Shown: positions 18,576-27,466 of the stretch, piece after piece | How the letters are laid out: every line of letters starts with the position of its first letter | How positions within the stretch are numbered: position 1 is the stretch's first letter | Assembly (NCBI GenBank): GCA_937974825.1 | Contig: CALJVD010000181.1 | Span: 1 to 52,388, forward strand | From: an uncultured Oceanospirillaceae bacterium | Lineage (GTDB): Bacteria > Pseudomonadota > Gammaproteobacteria > Pseudomonadales > Oceanobacteraceae | Reading direction: 5' to 3' | Length of the DNA: 52,388 nucleotides | Position numbers and translations under genes: made by a program | Notes under the pieces: model-generated | What the model was told of the DNA's origin: nothing | Seen by the model: the letters and a program-made list of their open reading frames with translations, nothing else | Databases searched by the model: none

Positions 18576-20635
18576 TGAGCATTGTTACTAACAGCTTTTT
18601 AGTTGAACTGGGCACAGAAGAATTACCTCCTAAAGCATTAAAAAGCTTATCCCAAGCCTTTACTAATGGTATTGAACAAGGTCTTAACGATTCAGGATTA
18701 AGCTTCGCTAAGGTTGAAAGTTTTGCAGCGCCACGTCGCCTAGCAGTTCGTATTAGTGAGCTACAAAGCCAGCAAGCCGATAAAGAAGAGATTTTATACG
18801 GACCTCCGGCAAATATTGCCTTTGATGCTGACGGTAAACCTACTAAAGCGGCTGAAGGTTTTGCTGCACGCTCTGGTGTTAGTGTTACTGAATTAAAAAC
18901 CGCCGACAACGGCAAGCTTATGCTTGAGCACGTTATTAAGGGTAAGCAAGCAACTGAGTTATTACCGTCTATCGTACAAAACAGCTTAGATAAACTGCCT
19001 ATCCCTAAACGTATGCGCTGGGCGGCTTCTCGTGTTGAGTTCGTGCGTCCAGTGCATTGGTTAGTCATGCTACTTGATGACCAAGTCGTTGAGGCTAATA
19101 TTCTAGGCTTGTCTGCTGGTAATGTTAGTCGTGGACACCGCTTCCATGCTCCACAAGAAATTATAATCAACACTCCTGCAGAGTATGAAAGCAAACTGCG
19201 AAGTGCCTATGTTATGGCTAGCTTTGCTGAACGCGCTGAATTAATTCGCCAACAGGTGGAAGCTGAAGGATCTAAATTGGGCGGTAAAGCCGTCGTTAGT
19301 GAAGACTTACTAGACGAAGTAACCGCTTTAAATGAATGGCCAGTGGCATTGTCTGGCTCCTTTGATGAAGACTTCTTACGTGTTCCTTCAGAAGCTTTAA
19401 TTTCTTCCATGAAAGAACACCAAAAATATTTCCACGTAGAAAAAGACGGTCAATTACTTCCCTTCTTTATTACGGTTTCAAACATTGAAAGTAAAGATCC
19501 TGCACGCGTTATTGCCGGTAACGAAAAAGTTATTCGTCCACGCCTTGCAGACGCTGCGTTTTTCTGGGATACCGACCGCAAACAACCGCTTGCTGATTTT
19601 TTCCCTAAATTAGAAAACGTCGTTTGGGTGAATGGACTTGGCAGCCTTGCCGATAAAACTCGCCGTATTAGCAAGCTAGGTTCTGATATTGCCCAAGTGC
19701 TCAGTGCAGATAAAGCCTTAGTGCAACGAGCTGCAGAACTATGTAAAAACGACTTAGTTACCAATATGGTTAACGAGTTCGATGATTTACAGGGCTTAGC
19801 AGGTAAATACTATGCTGAGCAAAGCAATGAACACCCTGATGTTGCAGCGACCATGGTTGAGCAATATATGCCTTCATTCTCTGGTGATGCCTTACCAAGC
19901 ACTACCACAGGTACAATCATTGCATTAGCAGACCGTTTAGACAGCCTTGTAGGATTGTTTGGTGTTCGTCAAATACCTACTGGCTCTAAAGACCCGTTTG
20001 CCCTACGTCGTGCGTCTTTGGGCGTTCTACGTATATTGGTTGAAAAGAACATCGATATAGACCTAGACAACTTAATTGATTGGGCCATTGATAATGACTG
20101 GAAAACTACACCAGTGGCCGAAACAAAAGAAACGCTTATTCATTATTTATTGGATCGTTTCAGCGCTTGGTACCAAGATGAAAACATTCCATCAGGTGTA
20201 TTCCAAGCAGTTCGTTCTTTAGGCGTAACCAACGCTTTAGATATTAATCGTCGTGTTCAAGCTGTTCATCAGTTTAACCAATTAGAGGCTGCTGCTGCAT
20301 TAGCTTCTGCTAACAAACGCGTGACTAACATTCTTAAGAAGAATGATGGTGACAAGGTTACAGCCAATGTTAGTACTAACTTACTTCAACTTAATGAAGA
20401 AAAGAACCTGGCTGAACAGATCAACGCTAAGCGTGAGTCTATTAGTCCGTTAATGGCTAAAGCTGACTATAGCGGTGCTTTAACAGTACTGGCTGAATTA
20501 CGCCCAGCGGTAGATGCTTTCTTTGATAACGTTATGGTAATGGACGACGACTTAGCCGTGCGTAACAACCGTTTAGCTTTACTCAAACAGTTGCATGACT
20601 TGTTTATTGGTATTGCCGATATTTCGGTTTTATAA
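18575..20635 (+). CDS. glyS: Glycyl-tRNA synthetase beta subunit
   Basis: tRNA-binding subunit of GlyRS, 686 residues, matching the usual length. Recognised by ELGTEELPPKALKSL at the N-terminus, KRMRWAASRVEFVRPVHWL, an HD-like domain in the middle (MVNEFDDLQGLAGKYYA, EQYMPSFSGDALPST) and the C-terminal anticodon-binding region ending LFIGIADISVL. Translationally coupled to glyQ. Confidence 0.98.
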   Translation: MSIVTNSFLVELGTEELPPKALKSLSQAFTNGIEQGLNDSGLSFAKVESFAAPRRLAVRISELQSQQADKEEILYGPPANIAFDADGKPTKAAEGFAARSGVSVTELKTADNGKLMLEHVIKGKQATELLPSIVQNSLDKLPIPKRMRWAASRVEFVRPVHWLVMLLDDQVVEANILGLSAGNVSRGHRFHAPQEIIINTPAEYESKLRSAYVMASFAERAELIRQQVEAEGSKLGGKAVVSEDLLDEVTALNEWPVALSGSFDEDFLRVPSEALISSMKEHQKYFHVEKDGQLLPFFITVSNIESKDPARVIAGNEKVIRPRLADAAFFWDTDRKQPLADFFPKLENVVWVNGLGSLADKTRRISKLGSDIAQVLSADKALVQRAAELCKNDLVTNMVNEFDDLQGLAGKYYAEQSNEHPDVAATMVEQYMPSFSGDALPSTTTGTIIALADRLDSLVGLFGVRQIPTGSKDPFALRRASLGVLRILVEKNIDIDLDNLIDWAIDNDWKTTPVAETKETLIHYLLDRFSAWYQDENIPSGVFQAVRSLGVTNALDINRRVQAVHQFNQLEAAAALASANKRVTNILKKNDGDKVTANVSTNLLQLNEEKNLAEQINAKRESISPLMAKADYSGALTVLAELRPAVDAFFDNVMVMDDDLAVRNNRLALLKQLHDLFIGIADISVL

Positions 20636-20644
20636 CCTACTTCT

Positions 20645-20670
20645 AACACCCTAAGGTTCCTTAGGGTGTT
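20645..20670 (+). terminator. Strong hairpin after glyS
   Basis: A perfect 12-bp inverted repeat (20645-20656 with 20659-20670) starts 10 bp after the glyS stop. No T-run follows, so it may stop transcription only partly or protect the glyQS mRNA 3' end, with some readthrough into gmhB. Confidence 0.55.
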
Positions 20671-20717
20671 ACTCCTTCCCCTTCTCGGTTAAATCACACC
20701 TTTCTATTTGATTTATT

Positions 20718-21266
20718 ATGAAACTTATAATTCTTGATCGCGACGGCGTATTAAACCAAGACTCTGATGCTTATGTTAAATCTGTGGATGAATGGTTACC
20801 CATCCCTAATAGCCTAGAAGCTGTCGGCAAGCTATGTCAGGCTGGCTTTACCGTGGCGGTTGCTACTAACCAAAGTGGCTTAGCTCGTGGCTATTTTACT
20901 ACCGCTGATCTAGACGCTATGCACTCTAAAATGGAACGCCTAGCAGCTCAACAAAATGGTCACTTTTCGTATATTGCTTACTGTCCTCATGGCCCTGATG
21001 ATGGCTGCGATTGTCGTAAGCCGTTACCTGGCTTAATCCATCAAATTGAACAAGGTTTAAATTGTTCAGCCAAAAATGCATGGATGGTAGGTGATTCCAT
21101 TAGAGATTTAGAAGCCGGTGTTAAAGCAGGCTGCATGCCTGCCTTAGTACGCACTGGTAAAGGGGCTACAAGCGAAGAAAAGCTCGATAATGCAGGCTTA
21201 GCAGACACGCCAGTGTTTGATGATCTCAATGAATTTGTAGATTTTGTTATTAATCAGTCACACTAA
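20718..21266 (+). CDS. gmhB: D-glycero-beta-D-manno-heptose-1,7-bisphosphate 7-phosphatase
   Basis: HAD-family phosphatase of the ADP-heptose pathway for the LPS inner core. The 182-residue protein has the nucleophile motif LDRDGVLNQD (Asp7 and acid/base Asp9), ATNQSGLARGYF, the zinc loop YCPHGPDDGCDCRKP and MVGDSIRDLEAG. The location after glyS is conserved in Pseudomonas. No obvious ribosome site precedes the ATG. It ends 7 bp from the convergent permease gene with no terminator visible between them. Confidence 0.95.
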   Translation: MKLIILDRDGVLNQDSDAYVKSVDEWLPIPNSLEAVGKLCQAGFTVAVATNQSGLARGYFTTADLDAMHSKMERLAAQQNGHFSYIAYCPHGPDDGCDCRKPLPGLIHQIEQGLNCSAKNAWMVGDSIRDLEAGVKAGCMPALVRTGKGATSEEKLDNAGLADTPVFDDLNEFVDFVINQSH

Positions 21267-21273
21267 GGGTTAT

Positions 21274-22593
21274 TTATAACACCATAGCAGCTGCCCAACC
21301 GGCTGCTAGTAATGGTAAGTTATAATGTAAAAACGTTGGTACCACGGTATCGCGCATATGATTATGCTGCCCATCCACATTGAGACCTGCGGTTGGGCCT
21401 AAGGTTGAGTCTGACGCTGGTGATCCAGCATCTCCTAAAGCACCCGCTGTTCCTACCAAGGAGACTATAGCCAATGGGCTTAACCCAAGTTGTAAACACA
21501 GTGGTACATAAATAGCTGCAATAATTGGAATGGTAGAAAAGGATGAGCCAATTCCAATGGTTAAAACTAAACCTATCACTAACAATAAGAAAATAGCCAA
21601 AGGTTTATTGCTCGCCAACCAAAAAGCTGAACTTTCTACTAGGGCACTGATGTGGCCTGTTTGCTCTAATACTTCTGCAAAACCTGCTGCAGAAATCATA
21701 ATAAAGCCAATGGATGCCATCATTTTAATACCATCGGCCATTACTCCTTCTGATTTATTCCAGTCCACCACACCTGTGGCGGTAAACACTAAGAAACCAG
21801 CCATGGCACCCACAACCATTGACCCTGTATACAACTGTATTAAAAACGTTATAAAAATCGCTACAATAGCGACTGCGAATGCTGTCGTATTTTTTTCTTT
21901 TGGTGGCTGTATGTTTGTTGGGATCTCAACGGGATCGTACTGTCTTTTCTTACCATAACTAATAAATGCTATTAATAGTCCACACAGCATTCCGAGTGCA
22001 GGAATAGTCATCGCTTTTATGACTGATACATTCGTAATATCCAACCCCGCTTCCGCTACTCTTCCTAATAATATTTTATGCAAATAAATATTTCCGAAGC
22101 CTATGGGTAAAAACATATAAGGGGTTATCAATCCAAAAGTCAGAACACAGGCTATTAAGCGTCTATCGACCTGAAGTTTAGTCATAACCATTAATAGTGG
22201 TGGTACTAAAATTGGAATAAACGCAATATGAATTGGAATGAGGTTCTGTGATGAGATGGCTGCAATTAGTAACAGCATTAGTACGGCATTACGAAGCCAA
22301 AAAACTTTATTTTCAGAGGTTTCAACATTCAGCTTCTTAAGTATTATATCCGCTAAGTGCTGAGGAAGACCTGAGAGCGAAATTGCGACGGCAAAACCGC
22401 CTAGCAATGCATAACTAAGGGCAATGCCTGCCCCACTCCCTATACCTGTATTAAAAGCGTCTAGTGTTTGTTTAACATCTAACCCACCTACTAAACCGGC
22501 AACCATTGCGGCAATGATCATTGCTAACATCACATGCATGCGTGCCAAACTTAATATTAACATTAGCATTACTGACACTATTACCGCATTCAT
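21274..22593 (-). CDS. Na+/H+ antiporter-family permease (NhaC/YuiF-like)
   Basis: A 439-residue inner-membrane protein with about eleven to twelve hydrophobic helices. The N-terminus (LARMHVMLAMIIAAMVAGLVGGL, shown in part), SYALLGGFAVAISLSGLPQ and the C-terminal GTAGALGDAGSPASDSTLGPTAGL in two pieces (GTAGALGDAGSPASD, STLGPTAGLN) are typical of the NhaC-related group annotated as Na+/H+ antiporters, resembling Bacillus YuiF. The true substrate is uncertain, since some relatives move amino acids. It occupies the spot where Pseudomonas has a plsC-type acyltransferase gene between gmhB and gyrB. Confidence 0.82.
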   Translation of the reverse strand: MNAVIVSVMLMLILSLARMHVMLAMIIAAMVAGLVGGLDVKQTLDAFNTGIGSGAGIALSYALLGGFAVAISLSGLPQHLADIILKKLNVETSENKVFWLRNAVLMLLLIAAISSQNLIPIHIAFIPILVPPLLMVMTKLQVDRRLIACVLTFGLITPYMFLPIGFGNIYLHKILLGRVAEAGLDITNVSVIKAMTIPALGMLCGLLIAFISYGKKRQYDPVEIPTNIQPPKEKNTTAFAVAIVAIFITFLIQLYTGSMVVGAMAGFLVFTATGVVDWNKSEGVMADGIKMMASIGFIMISAAGFAEVLEQTGHISALVESSAFWLASNKPLAIFLLLVIGLVLTIGIGSSFSTIPIIAAIYVPLCLQLGLSPLAIVSLVGTAGALGDAGSPASDSTLGPTAGLNVDGQHNHMRDTVVPTFLHYNLPLLAAGWAAAMVL

Positions 22594-22678
22594 TCTAATC
22601 TCTCTATCTTGATATAAATTTGAATGGCAAGACTACCACGACTTGTTTTATCTATTAAAAGTAATTTGCGAATTATAT

Positions 22679-22694
22679 TGTTTCACGTGGAACA
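22679..22694. promoter_or_regulatory. parS site 1 (ParB-binding centromere)
   Basis: TGTTTCACGTGGAACA fits the parS consensus TGTTNCACGTGNAACA at every defined base. It lies between the permease start and the gyrB terminator, about 6.4 kb from oriC, with parA and parB encoded in the same window. Confidence 0.93.
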
Positions 22695-22707
22695 TTAGGT
22701 TCAACAA

Positions 22708-22732
22708 TAAAAAAGGGCGCTGAAAGCGCCCT
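22708..22732 (-). terminator. Rho-independent terminator of gyrB
   Basis: On the minus strand a 7-bp GC-rich stem (22726-22732 with 22714-22720) closes a 5-nt loop and is followed by a run of T. It lies about 25 bp past the gyrB stop. Confidence 0.88.
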
Positions 22733-22756
22733 AATAACACAACAATTAAATGTAAT

Positions 22757-25177
22757 TTAGAAGTCTAAGTTAGCTACGTTTAGTGCGTTAGCTTCAATAA
22801 ATGCACGACGAGGTTCAACGTCGTCACCCATAAGAGTTGTGAACATCTTATCAGCGGCAATAGCGTCATCAATAGTAACTTGTAGCATACGACGTGTATT
22901 AGGATCCATAGTTGTTTCCCATAATTGATCTGGGTTCATTTCACCTAGACCCTTATAGCGCTGAATTGTAAAACCTTTGCGGGCTTCACTTAACAGCCAT
23001 TGAACTGCGTCCCAGAAATCTTCAATTTCAAATACACGTTCACCACGTTGAATATATGCACCCTCTTCTAAAGTAGATGAAAGCTTCTGACTAACATCCG
23101 CTAATCGTTTGTAACCTGGGCTACTAAAGAAGTCATGATCAAAAATAAATTCTCGATCAATGCCATGCGTAATTACATGAATAATAACTTTGTAGCCAGT
23201 ACGCTCTGGATCTTCAACAACTTCGGATTCAAAATGACTACCACTACGACCAGAATCTGGTAACGAATCTATTAGAGACTTCGTCCACTCTTCTAACTTA
23301 GCTTTATCTTTTAAATCTTCAACGTTCATCGTTGGCATACTTAAAAGTTGGTGCAGTATTTCACGTGGAGCAATATTGTTATTGGTCATACGTGTAACGG
23401 CCTGCTGCCCTTCACGATAATCGGCAACCAATTGAGCGAACGCTTCATCACTAATGGATGGTGCATCTGCGTTAGGATGCAAGGTAGAACGCTCAAGAGC
23501 AATATGCGTCAAATAGCTTTCCATTGCTTCTTCGTCTTTAATATATTGCTCATGTTTACCACGCTTAATTTTATAGAGCGGTGGCTGGGCAATATAAATA
23601 TGACCGCGTTCGACAATTTCTGGCATTTGACGGAAAAAGAAGGTTAATAACAACGTACGAATATGAGCACCATCGACGTCGGCGTCCGTCATAATAATAA
23701 TGCTGTGGTAACGAAGTTTATCGGGATTAAATTCTTCGCGACCGATACCACAACCAAGTGCAGTAATTAACGTACCTACTTCTTGTGAAGACAGCATTTT
23801 ATCAAAACGAGCTTTTTCAACGTTAAGTATCTTACCTTTCAAAGGTAAAATTGCTTGAGTACGACGATCTCGGCCTTGTTTTGCACTTCCGCCAGCCGAG
23901 TCACCTTCCACAAGGTAAATTTCAGATAAGGCTGGATCTTTCTCTTGGCAGTCTGCCAACTTACCAGGTAATCCAGCAATATCTAAGGCACCTTTACGGC
24001 GAGTCATATCACGAGCTTTACGAGCTGCTTCACGCGCACGAGCTGCATCAATCATCTTATTAACAAGTTCTTTCGACTGTTGTGGGTTTTCTAATAACCA
24101 ATCTTGTAGGTATTTACCCATTTCTTGTTCAACAGCAGGACGCACTTCGCTAGAAACAAGTTTATCTTTAGTTTGAGAACTGAACTTAGGATCAGGTACT
24201 TTAACCGAAATAATAGCGGTTAAACCTTCGCGGGCATCGTCACCAGTAGTAGCAACGCGGGCTTTCTTCACTAAACCTTCTGAATCTATATAGTTATTTA
24301 GTGTCCGCGTTAACGCGCCACGGAAACCGGCTAAGTGAGCACCACCATCACGCTGAGGAATGTTGTTGGTGTAACAAAGGACGTTTTCTTGGAAACTGTC
24401 ATTCCACTGCATAGCAACTTCGACTGCAATACCGTCTTCACGCTCAACATTGAAGTGGAATACATTATTTAGTGTAGTTTTACCTTCGTTTAAATACTCA
24501 ACGAATGATGCTAAACCGCCTTCAAACTCAAATAAATCTTCTTTGTTACTGCGCTCATCTTTAAGGTGTATTTTCACACCTGAGTTTAAGAAAGAGAGTT
24601 CACGTAAACGCTTTGCTAAATACTCATAACTAAACTCTGTTTTAGTGAAAGTCTCTTTTGAAGGTAGGAAACGAATTGCTGTACCGGTTTCATCTGTTGA
24701 ACCCATTTCTCTAAGAGGGTAATCAGGCACACCATGTGTATATTCTTGCTCGTGAAGCTTACCTTCACGGCGAATGGTTAATTTTAACTTTTCTGATAAA
24801 GCGTTAACCACGGAAACACCCACACCGTGTAAACCGCCCGAAACCTTATAAGAGTTGTCATCAAACTTACCGCCGGCATGCAGTACCGTCATAATTACTT
24901 CGGCAGCAGAAACACCCTCTTCTTCGTGAATTGAAACAGGAATACCACGGCCGTTGTCTCTAACCGTAACCGAGTCATCTTCGTGAATGATTACTTCAAC
25001 TTTGTCACAGTGGCCAGCTAAAGCTTCGTCAATGGAGTTATCAACCGCTTCAAAAACCATGTGATGCAAGCCGGTGCCGTCGTCGGTGTCGCCGATGTAC
25101 ATTCCAGGACGTTTACGTACTGCATCTAGCCCTTTTAATACTTTAATACTCGACGAGTCGTATGCTTGATCACTCAT
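22757..25177 (-). CDS. gyrB: DNA gyrase subunit B
   Basis: ATPase subunit of gyrase, which introduces negative supercoils. The 806-residue protein has the GHKL ATPase domain (EAVDNSIDEALAGHCD, DNGRGIPV, GGLHGVGVSVVNALS), the transducer, the TOPRIM domain (EGDSAGGSAKQGRDRRTQA, LPLKGKILNVEKARFDKML, DADVDGAHIRTLLL) and the tail QRYKGLGEMNPDQLWETTMD. Length equals E. coli GyrB (804). AGAGGA precedes the ATG. It is the last gene of the conserved dnaA-dnaN-recF-gyrB order, 60 bp after recF, with an AT-rich gap that might hold its own promoter. Confidence 0.99.
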   Translation of the reverse strand: MSDQAYDSSSIKVLKGLDAVRKRPGMYIGDTDDGTGLHHMVFEAVDNSIDEALAGHCDKVEVIIHEDDSVTVRDNGRGIPVSIHEEEGVSAAEVIMTVLHAGGKFDDNSYKVSGGLHGVGVSVVNALSEKLKLTIRREGKLHEQEYTHGVPDYPLREMGSTDETGTAIRFLPSKETFTKTEFSYEYLAKRLRELSFLNSGVKIHLKDERSNKEDLFEFEGGLASFVEYLNEGKTTLNNVFHFNVEREDGIAVEVAMQWNDSFQENVLCYTNNIPQRDGGAHLAGFRGALTRTLNNYIDSEGLVKKARVATTGDDAREGLTAIISVKVPDPKFSSQTKDKLVSSEVRPAVEQEMGKYLQDWLLENPQQSKELVNKMIDAARAREAARKARDMTRRKGALDIAGLPGKLADCQEKDPALSEIYLVEGDSAGGSAKQGRDRRTQAILPLKGKILNVEKARFDKMLSSQEVGTLITALGCGIGREEFNPDKLRYHSIIIMTDADVDGAHIRTLLLTFFFRQMPEIVERGHIYIAQPPLYKIKRGKHEQYIKDEEAMESYLTHIALERSTLHPNADAPSISDEAFAQLVADYREGQQAVTRMTNNNIAPREILHQLLSMPTMNVEDLKDKAKLEEWTKSLIDSLPDSGRSGSHFESEVVEDPERTGYKVIIHVITHGIDREFIFDHDFFSSPGYKRLADVSQKLSSTLEEGAYIQRGERVFEIEDFWDAVQWLLSEARKGFTIQRYKGLGEMNPDQLWETTMDPNTRRMLQVTIDDAIAADKMFTTLMGDDVEPRRAFIEANALNVANLDF

Positions 25178-25237
25178 GTGGTGTTCCTCTTAAAATACAA
25201 TTCACCATTTAAGGTTTAATTATAATTTGTAATGTAA

Positions 25238-26329
25238 TTATGCCGACTGGCTTTCTTCTATTAGTTTTCCTTCTTCCATACGGAAAACTTTTCTATTCAT
25301 GGGTTTCCAAACATCAATTAACTTTTCTTTGTCGATGCTTGTTATAAAAACCTGACAATCTAAATCTTCTAACAATTTACAAAATGAATGACGATGCGTT
25401 TCATCTAACTCGGATGCGAGATCATCAACCAAATAAATTGTGCGCCTTTGTGTTTCATCCTGAAATAGAGCGCCCTGAGCTATTTTAAGCGCCGCCACGA
25501 CTGTTTTCTGCTGGCCGCGACTCAGTATCTCAGCCGCAGGCTGTTTATTGGTTCTAATACGTAATTCAGCGCGATGCGGACCAGATTGAGTATACCCTAA
25601 TACCAGGTCTCGTTCCTGCTGTCTTTCAATAACTTGACCTAAATCCGAGTCTTTATCCCAGCCAGGGTGGTAGTGCAGATCAATCGATAACGAGCTGTCT
25701 AACTGCTGTAAAATATTTTCAAAGACAGGCTTAAATCGGTCAATATATGCTTGACGCAATTCATCGATTGCCAATGCACTTTCAACAAACCCTTTATTCC
25801 AAGTAGTTAACCATTCAACTTCTTTTTGCTTTAAAACAGCATTACGCTGCTGCAGCTGTTTACGAAACACTTTCCAGTGATTCAAAAAACGTTGTTCCAC
25901 GTGAAACACGCCCCAATCTAAAAATTGACGACGTTCTTCAGGAGAGCCTGTTAACAACTTAAAAGTATTAGGATCAATCACCTGAACAGGCAACCAATGC
26001 GTAGCTTCTGACTGTGCTGTTAACACAGAACCATTAAGCTTTAAAAGATGATCTCCTGACTTCAAGCGCAAGCTATCTAAAACACACTCACCCATACTTT
26101 CGTCTTCGATATGAAATTGCATTTCAATACGATCAGACTCGTGTGAGGTTAAATGCTTAATATGAGAGGTACGGAAAGACTTGCCCGTAGCCATTAACAT
26201 AATGGCTTCTAATAACGAGGTTTTACCGGAACCGTTTGCTCCGTAAATAAAATTCACCCCAGAATTCATTGTAAAATCAAGCGGTTGCAAGTTTCGCAAG
26301 CCGCTTAATTTAATTTGCCTAATTGGCAT
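25238..26329 (-). CDS. recF: DNA replication and repair protein RecF
   Basis: SMC-like ATPase that loads RecA at single-strand gaps. In 363 residues it shows Walker A YGANGSGKTS (29-38), signature LSRGQQKTVVAALKIA and Walker B IYLVDDLASELD. Preceded by dnaN with 14 bp between. A perfect parS motif is embedded in the coding sequence, where it encodes VFHVEQ. Confidence 0.97.
   Translation of the reverse strand: MPIRQIKLSGLRNLQPLDFTMNSGVNFIYGANGSGKTSLLEAIMLMATGKSFRTSHIKHLTSHESDRIEMQFHIEDESMGECVLDSLRLKSGDHLLKLNGSVLTAQSEATHWLPVQVIDPNTFKLLTGSPEERRQFLDWGVFHVEQRFLNHWKVFRKQLQQRNAVLKQKEVEWLTTWNKGFVESALAIDELRQAYIDRFKPVFENILQQLDSSLSIDLHYHPGWDKDSDLGQVIERQQERDLVLGYTQSGPHRAELRIRTNKQPAAEILSRGQQKTVVAALKIAQGALFQDETQRRTIYLVDDLASELDETHRHSFCKLLEDLDCQVFITSIDKEKLIDVWKPMNRKVFRMEEGKLIEESQSA
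25893..25908. promoter_or_regulatory. parS site 2, inside recF
   Basis: TGTTCCACGTGAAACA matches the consensus TGTTNCACGTGNAACA fully; it is the inverted form of site 1 apart from none of the fixed bases. It is about 3.2 kb from oriC. Being inside a conserved coding region, its retention implies selection for ParB binding as well as for RecF. Confidence 0.92.
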
Positions 26330-26343
26330 ATAAACCTAACTCT

Positions 26344-27444
26344 CTACAGACGCATAGGCATAATAACGTAAAGTGTGTCAGCACTATCAGGAGCCTCTAA
26401 CAAGGCACTGCTGTTAGCATCCGACAGAGTAATCTTCACATTATCTGTATCTAATGCACCCATAACATCTTGCAAATAAGAAACATTAAAGCCCATTTCA
26501 ATAGAATCACCTTGGTAATCTACTGATAGCATCTCTTCGGCTTCTTCTTGTTCAGGGTTGTTAGCCAACACCTTAACTAAGCCTGGCTCTAATACTAAAC
26601 GCACACCACGATATTTTTCATTCGAAAGAATCGCTGCGCGAGAAAACATTTGACGCAATTCAGTGCGATCAGCAATCAATATATTGCTGCCATTTTTTGG
26701 GATAACGCGAGTGTAATCGGGGAACTTTCCGTCTACTAATTTAGACGTGAAGTTATAGTTGTCTGTTTGTGCGCGCAAATGATTGGCACTTAACGTAATA
26801 GACACAGTTGCTTCTGGATCTGATAACAGTTTAGCTAATTCGATAACGCCTTTACGCGGTAAGATAATTTGTTGTGAATTCTCTGGACCATTAATAGATA
26901 CAACACTGGTTGCTAAGCGGTGACCATCAGTCGCTACAGCGCGTAAGCTGGTGTCATTCACTTCAAACAACATGCCATTCAGGTAAAAACGGACATCTTG
27001 TTGCGCCATAGCAAAACTGGTGTTGTCAATTACCTTGCGTAGCATGTCTTGTTTAATAGCAAAGGTATTTTCACCATCGATGCTGTCAACTTTTGGGAAC
27101 TCAGTAGACGGTAAAGTAGACAATGAAAAACGCGAACGACCAGAACGGACTAAAAGTTGCTGACCTTCTACGCTAAATTCAATCTGAGCACCATCAGGTA
27201 AAGAGCGACAAATTTCTAAAAGCTTTTTACCTGGAACGGTAATTTCACCTTCTTCAATTAACTCTTGCAGCTCAACCAAACCAACTAACTCAACTTCAAG
27301 ATCTGTACCAGTCAATGAAAGCTGATTACCCTTAGCTTCTATCAATAGATTCGAAAGCACCGGCAACGTATGACGCTTTTCAACAACTCCAGCAACCAAT
27401 TGTAATGGTTGAAGAATAGTTTCTCTGGCTATTACAAATTTCAT
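26344..27444 (-). CDS. dnaN: DNA polymerase III beta sliding clamp
   Basis: The 366-residue clamp has the three-domain length expected for DnaN and the typical start MKFVIARETILQPLQLV, the internal VRFYLNGMLFE, ATDGHRLA, and the C-terminal YVIMPMRL. It tethers Pol III to DNA and is a docking point for MutS, Hda and others. It follows dnaA by 22 bp and is presumably co-transcribed with it. Confidence 0.99.
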   Translation of the reverse strand: MKFVIARETILQPLQLVAGVVEKRHTLPVLSNLLIEAKGNQLSLTGTDLEVELVGLVELQELIEEGEITVPGKKLLEICRSLPDGAQIEFSVEGQQLLVRSGRSRFSLSTLPSTEFPKVDSIDGENTFAIKQDMLRKVIDNTSFAMAQQDVRFYLNGMLFEVNDTSLRAVATDGHRLATSVVSINGPENSQQIILPRKGVIELAKLLSDPEATVSITLSANHLRAQTDNYNFTSKLVDGKFPDYTRVIPKNGSNILIADRTELRQMFSRAAILSNEKYRGVRLVLEPGLVKVLANNPEQEEAEEMLSVDYQGDSIEMGFNVSYLQDVMGALDTDNVKITLSDANSSALLEAPDSADTLYVIMPMRL

Positions 27445-27466
27445 AAATTGTTACTCTTTTATCTTA

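Noticed and set aside
18499..19194. 231-codon open frame antisense to glyQ/glyS
   Set aside because: It lies opposite strongly conserved synthetase genes, and its Ser/Leu/Arg-rich product resembles no family: a shadow frame.
21530..21958. 142-codon plus-strand open frame opposite the permease gene
   Set aside because: Product is a low-complexity reverse reading of membrane helices; the minus-strand gene is clear.
23357..23372. parS-like TATTTCACGTGGAGCA inside gyrB
   Set aside because: Two departures from the consensus, one in each arm, in a coding region; ParB usually tolerates few changes. At most a weak secondary site.
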